Positions 34,665 to 45,812 are shown, counted from the stretch's first letter. The stretch is 63,641 bases of DNA from Rhodopseudomonas palustris (GCF_003591005.1 NZ_QYYD01000029.1:1-63641); one strand, 5' to 3'. The notes: generated by a model not told the origin, from the letters alone. Made by a program: numbers and translations.

Positions 34665-35864
34665 ATGGCGAAGGACAAGAAGTCCAAAAAGAACAAGGCG
34701 GACAAGAAGGACAAGAAAGCCAGCAAGTCCGACAAGGCGAAGCTGCTGCTGAGCGCCAAGAAGGCCAAGAAGGACGCTAAGAAGGACGCCAAGAAGTCTG
34801 GCAAGAAGGCCGAGAAGGCGACCTCCAAGAAGGCCCAAAAGCAGGCGACCAAAACGACTGGAAGCAAGCCCGGCAAGTCGCAGGCAAAATCCCTCGCCAA
34901 GACGTCCTCCGGAAAGACATCTCCCCGAAAGACGTCTTCCGCGAAAACCTCATCCGCAAAAACCTCATCCGCCAAGAAGGGATCATCGAAGAAGGCTGTT
35001 GCCAACAAGGCTTCGTCGAAGACCGCCAAGCCCGCTGGCAAGACGTCGGCGGGAGCAGCCAGGTCCGCCGCCAAACAGCGTGTCGCGGCCAAGGCGCCGG
35101 CCAGGAAGAGCGCTACGAAGACTGCAACAGAGACGCCGACGAAAAAGCCGTCCAGCCAGCTATCTCCAACCGGGAAAGCGCTGAAGTCCAAAGCCCTGAG
35201 GTCGACGGCGCTGACGTCCACAGCGTCGAAGTCCAGGGCGCTGCCGAAGTCGCTGAGGGGTGCGCCGTCGGTCGGTAAGGCGCTTCCTCCGGCCCCCAAG
35301 GTCTCCGCAAAAAAGGCTGCTCGAAAGAAGCCTGTCGGGGAGCCGAAGGCGCCGGTCGTTGCGGCCGCCCCGCAGGAGCCGCCGAGCGATCTCCTCGCCG
35401 CGATCGACGCGGCTGCGCCAGCCGAAGCGCCCGCTGTGACGAAGGTCGCCAAGCCGCGCAAGCCGCGGGCAAAAAAGCAGGTGGCCTCCTCGATCCCGGA
35501 GCCGAACACCAGCGACGAGGCTTCGTCGCCAGCCACTCAGCAGGATGAAGAGCCGGACTCGACTGCGGCCGAGCCGGTCGGGATCGACGAGCCGGAAGAG
35601 GAGGCGGCATCGTCCGGCACCTCATTCGACGAGCCGGCGCATGAAGGCGCTGAAGAACCCGCGGCCCGCGAGAAGCCTGTTTCCGAATCATCCGCAGACG
35701 ACGAACCGGCAGAGCCATTTCCGTCCGACGTTAAGGCCGGTCATGAGGACAACGAGCCGATTGAGAGGCCTTCGACCGAGGACGACGACGAGGACACCGG
35801 ATCCGGCGACGATGATCCTGGCCATGCCAAGCCCAGGACCCGGATTCGGTCTAACGACCTATAG
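34665..35864 (+). CDS. Histone H1-like Lys/Ala-rich protein with acidic tail
   Basis: 399 aa, no recognisable fold. Residues ~1-110 are almost all Lys/Ala/Ser (KKDAKKDAKKSGKKAEKATS), with repeats of KTSSA units near 85-105. The middle is rich in Lys/Pro/Ala. From ~275 onward it becomes strongly acidic (EPEEEAASS, STEDDDEDTGSGDDD). The N-terminus resembles eukaryotic H1 and Bordetella BpH1-type DNA-condensing proteins, so nucleoid binding is plausible; this is inferred from composition. A strong CAGGAGG lies before the ATG, and a terminator follows. Confidence 0.8.
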   Translation: MAKDKKSKKNKADKKDKKASKSDKAKLLLSAKKAKKDAKKDAKKSGKKAEKATSKKAQKQATKTTGSKPGKSQAKSLAKTSSGKTSPRKTSSAKTSSAKTSSAKKGSSKKAVANKASSKTAKPAGKTSAGAARSAAKQRVAAKAPARKSATKTATETPTKKPSSQLSPTGKALKSKALRSTALTSTASKSRALPKSLRGAPSVGKALPPAPKVSAKKAARKKPVGEPKAPVVAAAPQEPPSDLLAAIDAAAPAEAPAVTKVAKPRKPRAKKQVASSIPEPNTSDEASSPATQQDEEPDSTAAEPVGIDEPEEEAASSGTSFDEPAHEGAEEPAAREKPVSESSADDEPAEPFPSDVKAGHEDNEPIERPSTEDDDEDTGSGDDDPGHAKPRTRIRSNDL

Positions 35865-35880
35865 AGTTCCCCTACGTCGA

Positions 35881-35913
35881 AAGACCGCGGCAGCGCCGCG
35901 GTCTTTTCTTTTG
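35881..35913 (+). terminator. Rho-independent terminator of the H1-like gene
   Basis: An 11-bp stem AAGACCGCGGC / GCCGCGGTCTT with an AGC loop, then TTCTTTT. Confidence 0.9.
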
Positions 35914-36058
35914 CCGGGATGGGCGCCCGGGGAGCCGACGCCCATGGGCTGAACTGATATCGATCAGCGGGCGATTCGCGCGCGCCGTGGGTGATGAAAG
36001 GCCGTAAGGCTCGGCCCACATTGATCGAAGGTGTTGCTCTTGCAGCCGCTTTTGACAG

Positions 36059-36139
36059 CTACTCGTGAGAATAGCTCGCAAATGAGTTGTCAAATTGCCA
36101 CACCCTACAACTACTCGTGATGGAACGAGCCAAATTGCC
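36059..36139. repeat. Two-part direct repeats upstream of the porin gene
   Basis: CTACTCGTGA occurs at 36059-36068 and 36111-36120, each followed by CAAATTGCC (36091-36099 and 36131-36139), with spacings of 32 and 20 bp. This could be a repeated regulator site for the porin; the regulator is unknown. Confidence 0.5.
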
Positions 36140-36279
36140 CAAAAAACCGGCAGCTGCATGTGTTTTTTGCTTCACGGTTCCTGCCCTTCGCCGCAAATTG
36201 TACGGGAGTTACTTAGCAGGTCGATGTCGCGTCTCTTGGACTTCGGGTCGGGCTGGAATTTAAATCGATGGGGATCATC

Positions 36280-37278
36280 ATGAACAAGACACTTCTGTCG
36301 GTCGCGGCTCTGCTCGCTGTCGGCGCAACTTCGGCCTCCGCCGCCGATCTGCCCGCGAAGATTTACACCAAGGCTCCGCCGATCGTGGCGTTCGACCCCT
36401 GGGACGTCGCATTCGGCGCCGCCATCATGAGCGACTACGTGTTCCGTGGTATCACCCAGTCGAACCACAAGCCGTCGGTCACTGCCTATTTCGAGCCGCG
36501 CTACAACGTCACCAAGGACCTGCAGCTCTACGTCGGTAGCTCGTTCGAAAGCATCTCGTTCCCGAACCGCGCCGCTGCCGAAGTCGACATCTACGGCGGT
36601 ATCCGCCCGACCTTCGGCGCCTTCGCGTTCGACTTCGGTGTCTGGGGCTACCTGTATCCGGGTGGGACCTGCCAGTACGGCGGCACTGGTGTCGACTTCG
36701 CCGGCAACTTCCAGGGCGCCGAGTGCGCGGCCAACGGTCTGCTCAACGGCAACGTCCTCAAGAAGGACGTCAGCTTCTTCGAAGGCTACGCCAAGGTGGC
36801 TTACACCGTGAACGACCAGTTCACGATCGGTGCCAACGAGTATTATACCCCGAGCTACCTGAACAGCGGCGCTTGGGGCAACTACGCGTCGGTGACGGCC
36901 AAGTTCGTCGCGCCAACCACCGGCTTCGGTCCCAGCGGCGTCGGCGCTTACGTGTCGGGTGAGTTCGGCCGTCAATGGCTCGGCACCTCCGACTCGTTCT
37001 ACGGCGTGCCGGCCTTCCCGGGTGGCATCAAGTACAAGGATTACAACACCTGGAACGTGGGCGTTGGCTTCACCTACAAGGTGTTCACCCTCGACCTGCG
37101 CTACTCGGACACCGATCTGTCCAAGGCTGACTGCAACGCCTTCACCAGCGACTTCTCGGCCAGCTTCAGCGGCGACTTCTCCCCGATCAATCCGTCGGGT
37201 GTCGGCTCCAAGTGGTGCGGTGCGACCTTCATCGCCAAGCTCTCGGCCGACGTGACGCTGCAGAGCAACATCAAGTAA
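36280..37278 (+). CDS. TorF family putative porin
   Basis: 332 aa. Sec signal MNKTLLSVAALLAVGATSAS|AAD, then a mature protein rich in Tyr/Gly/Phe and alternating beta strands, with the family opening AFGAAIMSDYVFRGITQSNHKPSVTAYFEPRYN. The ATG at 36280 has GGGG 6-9 bp upstream, better than the ATG at 36268. Outer-membrane channel; the substrate is unknown. Terminator after the stop. Confidence 0.88.
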   Translation: MNKTLLSVAALLAVGATSASAADLPAKIYTKAPPIVAFDPWDVAFGAAIMSDYVFRGITQSNHKPSVTAYFEPRYNVTKDLQLYVGSSFESISFPNRAAAEVDIYGGIRPTFGAFAFDFGVWGYLYPGGTCQYGGTGVDFAGNFQGAECAANGLLNGNVLKKDVSFFEGYAKVAYTVNDQFTIGANEYYTPSYLNSGAWGNYASVTAKFVAPTTGFGPSGVGAYVSGEFGRQWLGTSDSFYGVPAFPGGIKYKDYNTWNVGVGFTYKVFTLDLRYSDTDLSKADCNAFTSDFSASFSGDFSPINPSGVGSKWCGATFIAKLSADVTLQSNIK

Positions 37279-37299
37279 GCTTTCCGATCTGGGGGCACC

Positions 37300-37330
37300 A
37301 AGGGCGGCAGAGCAATCTGCCGCCCTTTTC
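37300..37330 (+). terminator. Rho-independent terminator of the porin gene
   Basis: A 12-bp stem AAGGGCGGCAGA / TCTGCCGCCCTT with a GCAA tetraloop and trailing TTC. Confidence 0.92.
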
Positions 37331-37448
37331 ATTTGCGCGGGAAGTTCAGCTTCTCACAGCGTCATCGCGTACCCTTCGATGCGCGCTACGCGTACCTCAG
37401 AGCCTGGCCGGAAATCAGCGCTTTAGGTTGGGAACTTCCCTCTCCACG

Positions 37449-37537
37449 CGTCATGCCCGGCCTTGTCCCGGCCATCCACGCCTTGCTGCCGGAAGTACGG
37501 GAAAGGCGTGGATGGCCGGGACAAGCCCGGCCATGAC
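37449..37537. repeat. Long palindromic repeat, family B
   Basis: Near-perfect arms starting CGTCATGCCCGGCCTTGTCC, in the convergent gap between the porin and the ABC transporter. The rest of this ~500-bp gap shows no gene. Confidence 0.88.
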
Positions 37538-37794
37538 TGGATTTTGGAAACTAATCGACTGAACATGTGGCCGAGATTTCTGCAAAAGTTAGAAGTCGGG
37601 CTTTGAGGAGCCCGGCGAAGCCGGGCGTCTCGAAGGATGGGCCACGCGGCACCCATGGCCATGGGCAGTGAGGGCGCTGCGCGCTTCCTCACCGCGTGAG
37701 GTTTGGTTGTGGCGACGCCCCTTGTGCCGGCTCTCTTTCCATCGAAAGGAGAGCTGCTCTAATCGACGCCACCCCGCTTGCGACGCCTTCCCCT

Positions 37795-39543
37795 TTAGCC
37801 TTCCGCAGGCGCCGCGCTTCGTACCTTGTCCTGCAGCTTGAAGATTTCGCCGGCACGGCTCAGCACGGCGTCGCGCTGGTGGAAGGCGTCGAGCGTCGAG
37901 CGGTGGCCGATCGACACGATGGTGGTGTCGGGCAGCTTTTGATCGAGCAGCCGATACAGCGCGGCCTCGGACGGCTCGTCGAGCGACGCGGTAGCCTCGT
38001 CGAGGAACAGATATTGCGGCCGGTGCAGCAGGGCGCGGGCGATACCGAGGCGCTGCTGCTCGCCGAGCGACAGCGTCCGGTTCCAGTGGCCGTGTTCGCC
38101 GAGCCGATCCGCCAGAGCCGGCAGGCCGACCTCCTTCAGCACTTCGCCGACCTGCGCCGGCGTGAACGCGTCGGCCTCGGACGGGTAGACGATCGCGGCG
38201 TGGAGCTCGCCGACCGGGAAGTAAGGCCGCTGCGGCAGCATCATCAGCGTGGCGTCGGCCGGGATTTCGATCGAGCCGGAGCCGAACGGCCAGATCCCCG
38301 CGATGGCGCGGAACAGCGTCGACTTGCCGGAGCCCGACGGCCCGGCGATCAGGGTCCGCTCCTTGCCGCTGAATTGAAAATCATCGGCGGCAATCAGCGG
38401 CTGCCCAGCCGGCAGTGTCAGCTTCACATCGTCGAGGCCGATGGCATTGCGGCTGCTGGCGACGCGGGCCACACCGGGATTGGCGCGCAGCGCGTCGGCG
38501 CCGTGGATGGCGGTCTCGAAGCCGTCGAGCCGGGCCACCACCGATTGCCATTCGGCCAGGGTGCGGTACGCGGTGATGAAGAACGACAGCGAGTCCTGCA
38601 CGCTGCTGAATGCCGACGCGGTCTGCATCAGCCCGCCGAGCTGCACCTTGCCGGCGAAGTAGGCCGGCGCGACGAGGATATAGGGGAAAATGATCGAGGC
38701 CTGGGAGTAGCTGGCAGTGAACGCCGTCAGCTTCTTGGTCCGGCTCATGATCCGCATGAAGTTCTCCGCAACCAGGCCGAAGCGCGAAGCCAGCTTGCCA
38801 CGTTCGGCGCGCTCGCCACGCAGCAGCGCGATCTGCTCGGAGTTTTCGCGGGCGCGCACCAGGTTGAAGCGGAAGTCGGCTTCGAACCGCTGCTGGCGGA
38901 AGTTGAGGTCGGCCAGCGGCGAGCCGATCCAGTGCGTCAGCGCCGTGCCGATGATGGCGTAGATCAGCGCGCCCCACACCAGATAGCCGGGGATCGGGAC
39001 GTCCTGCCCGAACACATGCAGCGGCGCCTCGTTGGACAATCCCCACAGGATCACCACGAAGGAGGCGAGGGTGACCACCGCGTTGAGCAGTCCGACGCCA
39101 AGCGCCAGCGTGCGCTCGACGAACAGCTGGGTGTCCTCGGCGATGCGCTGGTCCGGGTTGTCGGCGGCGTCGCCCAGCAATTGCATCTTGTAATGATTGG
39201 CGTCGTGCAGCCAGCCGCCGAGATAGCGTTCGGTCATCCACCGCCGCCAGCGGATCTGCAACCACTGATTCAAATACAGCTGATAGACTTTCAGCGCGAT
39301 CCAGATCGCCGCCAGCACGCAGAAATAGCTGAGCTGATAGACGAAGACGTCGAAGTTCCGCTCCTGGAGCGCGTTGTAGAATACGTTGTTCCAGCGGTTG
39401 AACAACACTGCCAGGCCGACAACGGCGAGCTCGATGACCACCACTGCCGTCAGCAGCGTCCACCCCATGCGCTTGTCGTCGGATTTGAAATAGGGCGCGG
39501 CGATCCGCCAAACGGTGGCGAGGGTGGATCGGATATTTGTCAC
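37795..39543 (-). CDS. ABC transporter, fused permease and ATPase (SbmA/YddA-like)
   Basis: 582 aa. The N-terminal membrane domain is of the ABC_membrane_2 type shared by SbmA/BacA, YddA and peroxisomal ABCD transporters (WNNVFYNALQERNFDVFVYQL, WRRWMTERYLGGWL, NPDQRIAEDTQLFVERTL). The C-terminal ATPase has Walker A GPSGSGKST, signature LSLGEQQRLGIARALL and Walker B YLFLDEATASLDE. The GTG start at 39543 gives the homologous N-terminus; an ATG at 39651 adds an unlikely leader. Substrate unknown. Confidence 0.92.
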   Translation of the reverse strand: MTNIRSTLATVWRIAAPYFKSDDKRMGWTLLTAVVVIELAVVGLAVLFNRWNNVFYNALQERNFDVFVYQLSYFCVLAAIWIALKVYQLYLNQWLQIRWRRWMTERYLGGWLHDANHYKMQLLGDAADNPDQRIAEDTQLFVERTLALGVGLLNAVVTLASFVVILWGLSNEAPLHVFGQDVPIPGYLVWGALIYAIIGTALTHWIGSPLADLNFRQQRFEADFRFNLVRARENSEQIALLRGERAERGKLASRFGLVAENFMRIMSRTKKLTAFTASYSQASIIFPYILVAPAYFAGKVQLGGLMQTASAFSSVQDSLSFFITAYRTLAEWQSVVARLDGFETAIHGADALRANPGVARVASSRNAIGLDDVKLTLPAGQPLIAADDFQFSGKERTLIAGPSGSGKSTLFRAIAGIWPFGSGSIEIPADATLMMLPQRPYFPVGELHAAIVYPSEADAFTPAQVGEVLKEVGLPALADRLGEHGHWNRTLSLGEQQRLGIARALLHRPQYLFLDEATASLDEPSEAALYRLLDQKLPDTTIVSIGHRSTLDAFHQRDAVLSRAGEIFKLQDKVRSAAPAEG

Positions 39544-39597
39544 AGGTCGAGTTTCTCCGGATGCGGCGCCTAAACGGCGGCCAGCTAGACGAAAGTT

Positions 39598-39615
39598 GTA
39601 GGTAAAACGACCTAC
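39598..39615. promoter_or_regulatory. Palindrome in the divergent ABC transporter/lldP promoter region
   Basis: GTAGGT-AAAACG-ACCTAC, 6-bp perfect arms with a 6-bp centre, between the divergent genes at 39543 and 39796. A possible regulator site. Confidence 0.45.
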
Positions 39616-39795
39616 TGCGGCTTGTCGCGCCCCTTTGTCGCACCCTAGCATGAAGCCAACGGCGGGGGATGGTGGCTGGCCGATTTCGCGAGGTTGTGAG
39701 CGCCGGTTCGCTGCTGCTCACCGGCTCGCGTGGCGCACTCCCTTCCCGGCATCGGCACAAAAAGCCGACCGCTCACATGCAAGGGAGGAATTCGG

Positions 39796-41460
<1,665 letters not shown>

Positions 41461-41485
41461 CCATCCGAAGCGGCGAGATTGCAGA

Positions 41486-41518
41486 CCCCGCGGCGCCAGC
41501 CGCGGGGTTTGACGTTTT
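41486..41518 (+). terminator. Rho-independent terminator of lldP
   Basis: Stem CCCCGCGG / CCGCGGGG with a 6-base loop and TTTGACGTTTT tail. Confidence 0.85.
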
Positions 41519-41590
41519 GGAGGTGCTCATTGGCCAATGCGGCCGCGCGCGTTAGACAGGCGGGCGCCCATCCCGACCAGACGAGGCAAG

Positions 41591-42004
41591 ATGCGACCGA
41601 CTTCACTGCCCATCAGCGCTGCGCTCGCAGCGTCGCTTCTGACCGTGTTCGCCAGCGTCGCTCCGGCGCAGCCGGCGAGCGAGTTTCCGTTTGAACTGGA
41701 GATGACGCTGGACGCGCCGCCCAAGCCCGGTTCCAAGCGAATCCCGTCGATCGAAATCGACGACAAGGGGCAGGCGCGGCTGGAGCTGTGGTGCAAAGGC
41801 GGCTCGGGCCAATTCTCCGTCGCCGGCAACACCGTGATCTTCGTCCCCGGCACCATCGACGCCCGCGCCTGCCCGCCGGATCGCGCCCAAGCCGACGACG
41901 CGCTCGTCGCGGCGCTCTCGGCCGCAACGACGTGGGCGCGCCAAGGCGACACCGTCACCTTCTCGGGCGGCGAGACGCTGCGGTTTCGGCTGAACACGAA
42001 CTAA
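41591..42004 (+). CDS. Secreted META/HslJ-like protein
   Basis: 137 aa with a Sec signal (ISAALAASLLTVFASVAPAQ) and one small beta-rich domain; the pattern LELWCKGGSGQFSVAGNTVIFVPGTIDARACPP resembles the META/HslJ fold, including its two cysteines. Role unknown. GAGGCAAG lies before the ATG. Confidence 0.7.
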   Translation: MRPTSLPISAALAASLLTVFASVAPAQPASEFPFELEMTLDAPPKPGSKRIPSIEIDDKGQARLELWCKGGSGQFSVAGNTVIFVPGTIDARACPPDRAQADDALVAALSAATTWARQGDTVTFSGGETLRFRLNTN

Positions 42005-42026
42005 CGACGCCAGCAAGACCTCTCCC

Positions 42027-42113
42027 CGTCTTGCGAGGAGCGAAGCGACGAAGCAATCCAGCTCCGTGCACAAACCTGGATTGCTTCGTCGGCTACGCCT
42101 CCTCGCAATGACG
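42027..42113. repeat. Palindromic repeat, family C
   Basis: Arms CGTCTTGCGAGGAGCGAAGC and the inverted CCTCGCAATGACG; first of three palindromes filling the 530-bp gap between 42004 and 42539. No gene in that gap. Confidence 0.85.
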
Positions 42114-42205
42114 GGGCGTTGCAAGGCGTCTCCAAGAGCAACCACCTCAGCGTTCGTCAAAGTTTTGGCTGAATACGAACTGACGGGGCCAGGTAAGACT
42201 CTCCC

Positions 42206-42319
42206 CGTCATTGCGAGCCAACGGGTCGGCGCAATGGCGCCGCCCGATGACACCGCCAAGCAATCCAGCGCCACGCGCGCGGCATGGATTGCTTCGTCGC
42301 TTCGCTCCTCGCAATGACG
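42206..42319. repeat. Palindromic repeat, family C
   Basis: Second family C copy in the gap, starting CGTCATTGCGAG and ending CTCCTCGCAATGACG. Confidence 0.85.
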
Positions 42320-42355
42320 GAGAACTCGCGGGCTCTCTCAAGACAACCACCTCAG

Positions 42356-42511
42356 CGTTCGTCATTCCGGGGCGCTCACGAAGTGAGCGAGCCCGGAATC
42401 CATATCCCCTGTAGCAACGTTGGAGCATAGCGTGGCGCCGCTGCACTTCACAGTTAGCACAGCGGATATAGATTCCGGGCTCGCGCTGCGCGCGCCCCGG
42501 AATGACGAACG
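42356..42511. repeat. Long palindromic repeat, family D
   Basis: Arms begin CGTTCGTCATTCCGGGGCGC and end GCGCCCCGGAATGACGAACG, with a second inner pair around GAGCCCGGAATCCATATC. Only copy of this family in the window. Confidence 0.88.
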
Positions 42512-42538
42512 TTGGCGTGATAGGAGTGACTAAAGCTG

Positions 42539-44050
42539 TTACTTCGCCTCATCGCTCAAAATCATGCCCGCGCACAACGCCGCCGACTGAATCGCGCCGC
42601 TGTGGCCGCCGAGGCCGGAGTAGGAGGAGGCGAGGTAGAGGCCGGGCAGCACGGTGCGGGGCGAGCGATAGGGCTTGCCGCTGGCGTCCGGCGGCAGCGG
42701 CGCGAAGCCGTAGACCGATCCGTCCGGCGCGCCGAGATACTGCTGCACCGACAGCGCGACGTTGAACGAGCTCGCGATGACCGCGCCTGCAAGTCCGGGG
42801 TAGATGCGGTCGAGATACTCGACGATCGCCTGCTGCCAGCGTGCGCGCTTGGCGCGGTAGTCGTCCTGCGACAGGTCGGCCCAGTTGGACAACTGGTCCG
42901 GCCCGACCACCGATAGCACATACGGCGGGGCCGGCACGCCGGAGTCGATCGCCGCGTAGTCGGCGAGTGCCAGTGGCGGCATCCGGTCGCCGGGCTCGCC
43001 AGACATCAGCGTCTTGCCCTCGGCGTAGGACGCCAGCGTCTGCATCCAGTCCGGCAGCAGCTGCGTCACGAAGCTCGTGACGCCGAAGTCGCGCGGCGGC
43101 GCCGACAGGCCGAGCGACAGCGCGAACAGCGACAGGCCAAGTGGACGATCCGCATAGCTGTCGGTCAGTCGACTGGCTTGCGGCTGCGGCATCAGTGACG
43201 CCAGCGTCGCCGGCGCGGCGTTGCCGATCACCGTGATCGCCTCGATGGTCTGAGGATCGCTGCCGTCGCGCGCAGTGTGCGTGACGCGGCTCGGCGCGCC
43301 GGCCTCGCCGATCTCGATGCGGCTGACGATGCGCCGGAGCAGCACCTCGCCGCCGGCCTTGCGGATGGTTCGGGCGATCGCGCTCGATAGTCGCTGCGAT
43401 CCGCCTTGCACGAAGCGGCCGCCGGACAGCAGTAGGCCGCCCTGCACGATGGCGAACGGCACCCACCACATCGATGCCGCATCGTCGTGCACGTACGCGA
43501 GATCGCCCGCGATCGCGCATTTCAGCGCTTCATTGTCGCCGAACAGGGATTGCAGCTTGTCCGCCAGCGACACTGACCAGTCGGGAAATTCCGGCGCCAG
43601 CGCGAACACCGCGTCGAGCCCACCTTCGCCGGCGGTACTTGCGAGCCGCCGCATCTCGCCGAGCAAGCGGTCGATCGCCTCGGTGGCGTCCGGGAAGCGC
43701 CCCGTCAGCGCGGCGCGTGCGCCATCGAAGCTGTCTGGCAGCACGAACGGTGCGCCAATTGGACCGCCGCGTACTTCATACAGCGCGCCGGCCGGGGTCC
43801 ATTGCACGCCGTCGAGCGCGCCGGCGCGGCTCAGCGCGGTGTGCTTGGCATCCTGCGGGTGATGCGGGTCGCCGGTGAGATGCAGCGAGCCCTCGACGAA
43901 CAGGTCGCCGACCTTGTAGCTCGACGCCGCGCCGCCGACCGAATTGCTGCGCTCGATCACCACCACGCGGCGCCCGTCGCGGGCGAGGATCGCGCCCGCC
44001 GTCAGGCCGCCGAGGCCGGCGCCGATCACCACTACGTCCGTGCGCGTCAT
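42539..44050 (-). CDS. Phytoene desaturase-like FAD-dependent oxidoreductase
   Basis: 503 aa. N-terminal FAD-binding motif VVVIGAGLGGLTAGAILARDGRRVVVIERSNSVGGAASSY, a middle substrate region, and a C-terminal FAD site LPGLYLASSYSGLGGHSGAIQSA. The family includes phytoene desaturases and retinol-saturase-like enzymes; there are no carotenoid genes nearby, so the substrate is open. The ATG is at 44050. Confidence 0.88.
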   Translation of the reverse strand: MTRTDVVVIGAGLGGLTAGAILARDGRRVVVIERSNSVGGAASSYKVGDLFVEGSLHLTGDPHHPQDAKHTALSRAGALDGVQWTPAGALYEVRGGPIGAPFVLPDSFDGARAALTGRFPDATEAIDRLLGEMRRLASTAGEGGLDAVFALAPEFPDWSVSLADKLQSLFGDNEALKCAIAGDLAYVHDDAASMWWVPFAIVQGGLLLSGGRFVQGGSQRLSSAIARTIRKAGGEVLLRRIVSRIEIGEAGAPSRVTHTARDGSDPQTIEAITVIGNAAPATLASLMPQPQASRLTDSYADRPLGLSLFALSLGLSAPPRDFGVTSFVTQLLPDWMQTLASYAEGKTLMSGEPGDRMPPLALADYAAIDSGVPAPPYVLSVVGPDQLSNWADLSQDDYRAKRARWQQAIVEYLDRIYPGLAGAVIASSFNVALSVQQYLGAPDGSVYGFAPLPPDASGKPYRSPRTVLPGLYLASSYSGLGGHSGAIQSAALCAGMILSDEAK

Positions 44051-44134
44051 GCACCCAAGTCCTGCCGCCGAGAAGCTCGCTTCATTGCTGCAACGCGGCG
44101 GCATGTCAAACGGCCGCCGGGGCGGCCGCTTCGG

Positions 44135-45331
44135 CTACGGCGACTGCCAGGTCGAGCTTTCGGAGTCCCAGCGCTGCCCCTTCAGCTCCTTGGCCAGCGC
44201 CGCGACCGCGCCGCCGTCGCCGCGCGGTTCAGCTTCCTCGTCGCTGGTTGCGTCGTCATTAATGGCGAGTTTGGCGCCGGCGCTTTCGTCCGCCGTGGTA
44301 TCGGTCGGGTTACCGATCCACAGCAGCAGCTTGTCGGTCGTGCCCGGCTTGTCGCCGCTGACCATGGCCTCGACCTCGATGGTCTCGGTGAGCTGCAAGG
44401 CCGGCACCAGCTCGCTCGGCTTCTTGAAGGTCAGCTTCAGCCGGCCGGTTTCGTCGTTCCACGCCGAGGTGGCTAGCGTCGCGCCCAGCGTTTGCGCCAG
44501 CACGCCGGCGACCGTCGTGGCGATCTTGTCGCGATTGAGCTTGTCGCCGTCGCGCCAGCCGGCGGCGGGGAACAGGATGGTGCGTTCGAGCTCGATGATG
44601 CCGTTGGTCCAGCCGGCGGCGGTGACGCCCGGGAAGCTCTTGGCCTTGGCGATCACCGCGGCGGCGTGGGCCGGATCGGTGGTGAGGTTGATCACCAGCG
44701 TGCCGGCGCGCAGCGCGTCGCAGCCGATGCTCAGGCTCGACAGCGACACCTGCAGCGGCTGGCCCTTCAGCGTCTTGAGGAAATCACCGGCCGATTCGAG
44801 GCTGACGCGAACCCCGACGGCTTCGGGCGACACCTCGGTGAAGTCCTTCGGCGCCGGCGCGATGCTGTCGTCGGTCGACTGGTTCTCGAGATATTCCTTC
44901 TCGCTGAGATCGGAATTGTCGACCGAGGCGATCTCGTGGACGGTGGTGCCGATGCTGATCTGGCCTTTGAAGTCGACGGTCTCGCCATTTGGCTTGCGGG
45001 CGAGCTTCACCGTCACCGGGGCCTTGTCGCCGGTGGTCTGGGTGGTGCCGGTCAGCGCCGGCCCGTTGGCCTGCAGATTGGCGACGAAGCGATCCTTGTG
45101 ATCGGAGTCCTTGGTGGGCGCATAGCAGACGTCGAGCACCGCCGAGGTCACCACCTTGCCTTGCCGGGTTTCCTTCAGGATGACGTCGGCGCCGTCCATG
45201 AAACCGTCGAGCGCGGTGAAGAAGCGCGTCTCGGTCGTCGGCGCGGCCGCCTTCGGCGCCGCCTTGCTCTGGGCACGGGCCAAATCGGTCGCAGGCAGCA
45301 GCATCAGCAGGCTGAACAGGAGCGCGCGCAT
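44135..45331 (-). CDS. Secreted protein of unknown function
   Basis: 398 aa with a Sec signal (MRALLFSLLMLLPATDLARAQ). I do not recognise the domain. The body contains alternating beta-like segments (VTVKLARKPNGETVDFKGQISIGTTVHEIASVDNSD) and is acidic at the C-terminus. A typical AATCACCC leader separates it from the divergent repeat region. On the same strand as the oxidoreductase 84 bp downstream, so the two could be co-transcribed. Confidence 0.75.
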   Translation of the reverse strand: MRALLFSLLMLLPATDLARAQSKAAPKAAAPTTETRFFTALDGFMDGADVILKETRQGKVVTSAVLDVCYAPTKDSDHKDRFVANLQANGPALTGTTQTTGDKAPVTVKLARKPNGETVDFKGQISIGTTVHEIASVDNSDLSEKEYLENQSTDDSIAPAPKDFTEVSPEAVGVRVSLESAGDFLKTLKGQPLQVSLSSLSIGCDALRAGTLVINLTTDPAHAAAVIAKAKSFPGVTAAGWTNGIIELERTILFPAAGWRDGDKLNRDKIATTVAGVLAQTLGATLATSAWNDETGRLKLTFKKPSELVPALQLTETIEVEAMVSGDKPGTTDKLLLWIGNPTDTTADESAGAKLAINDDATSDEEAEPRGDGGAVAALAKELKGQRWDSESSTWQSP

Positions 45332-45491
45332 CGGGGTGATTCCTCGCAGGGTGTGGTTCTCGAGCCTTGTTTGATTCGAACTGGACCGAACCAAGGCCTG
45401 CGTAGCAAATCGCCGCGCATTCGCCAAAAAACCTGGCGGCGAGGAAGCGTGCGGCGTGTCTGAGCGGTTGCAGTGGCCGCGCCACTGCCAA

Positions 45492-45720
45492 CCCGTCATC
45501 CCCGCGCAGGCGATCTATCCGTCATTGCGAGGAGCGAAGCGACGAAGCAATCCAGCGCCGTGCACTGCGCTTCTGGATTGCTTCGCTGCGCTCGCAATGA
45601 CGGGGTGAGGTCATGAAGAAAAGTTGTGGCCTCGGGGGTGGCCCAGTCCTTAGAGCGCACGTTTTGGATCGCAGGCGCCCTGGAATACTGGCGCGCCCGC
45701 CTGCGCGGGCGATGACGGGA
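45492..45720. repeat. Composite palindromic repeat (families C and E)
   Basis: A family C palindrome (45520-45602, CGTCATTGCGAGGAGCGAAG and inverted arm) is nested between two parts of another palindrome: CCCGTCATCCCCGCGCAGGC at 45492 and its inverted match CGCCTGCGCGGGCGATGACG near 45697-45718. The ~510-bp gap to groEL holds no gene otherwise. Confidence 0.85.
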
Positions 45721-45788
45721 GTGGGTCGGGTGAGAGCTGTGCTCGGCCGCGGCTCAAATGACAGCCCGACCGGGTCATCAGAACGCAA

Positions 45789-45812
45789 CAAGGCCGCCCG
45801 GAGGCGGCCTTG
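45789..45812 (-). terminator. Terminator hairpin after groEL
   Basis: A 10-bp stem CAAGGCCGCC / GGCGGCCTTG with a 4-base loop, 33 bp past the groEL stop. On the minus strand it is followed by TTGCGTT, a weak T tract. Confidence 0.75.

Larger units (their letters stand above)
35865..36279. other. Terminator and upstream region of the porin gene
   Basis: 415 bp with no gene: an intrinsic terminator at its start and paired direct repeats (36059-36139) before the porin gene. Confidence 0.6.
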
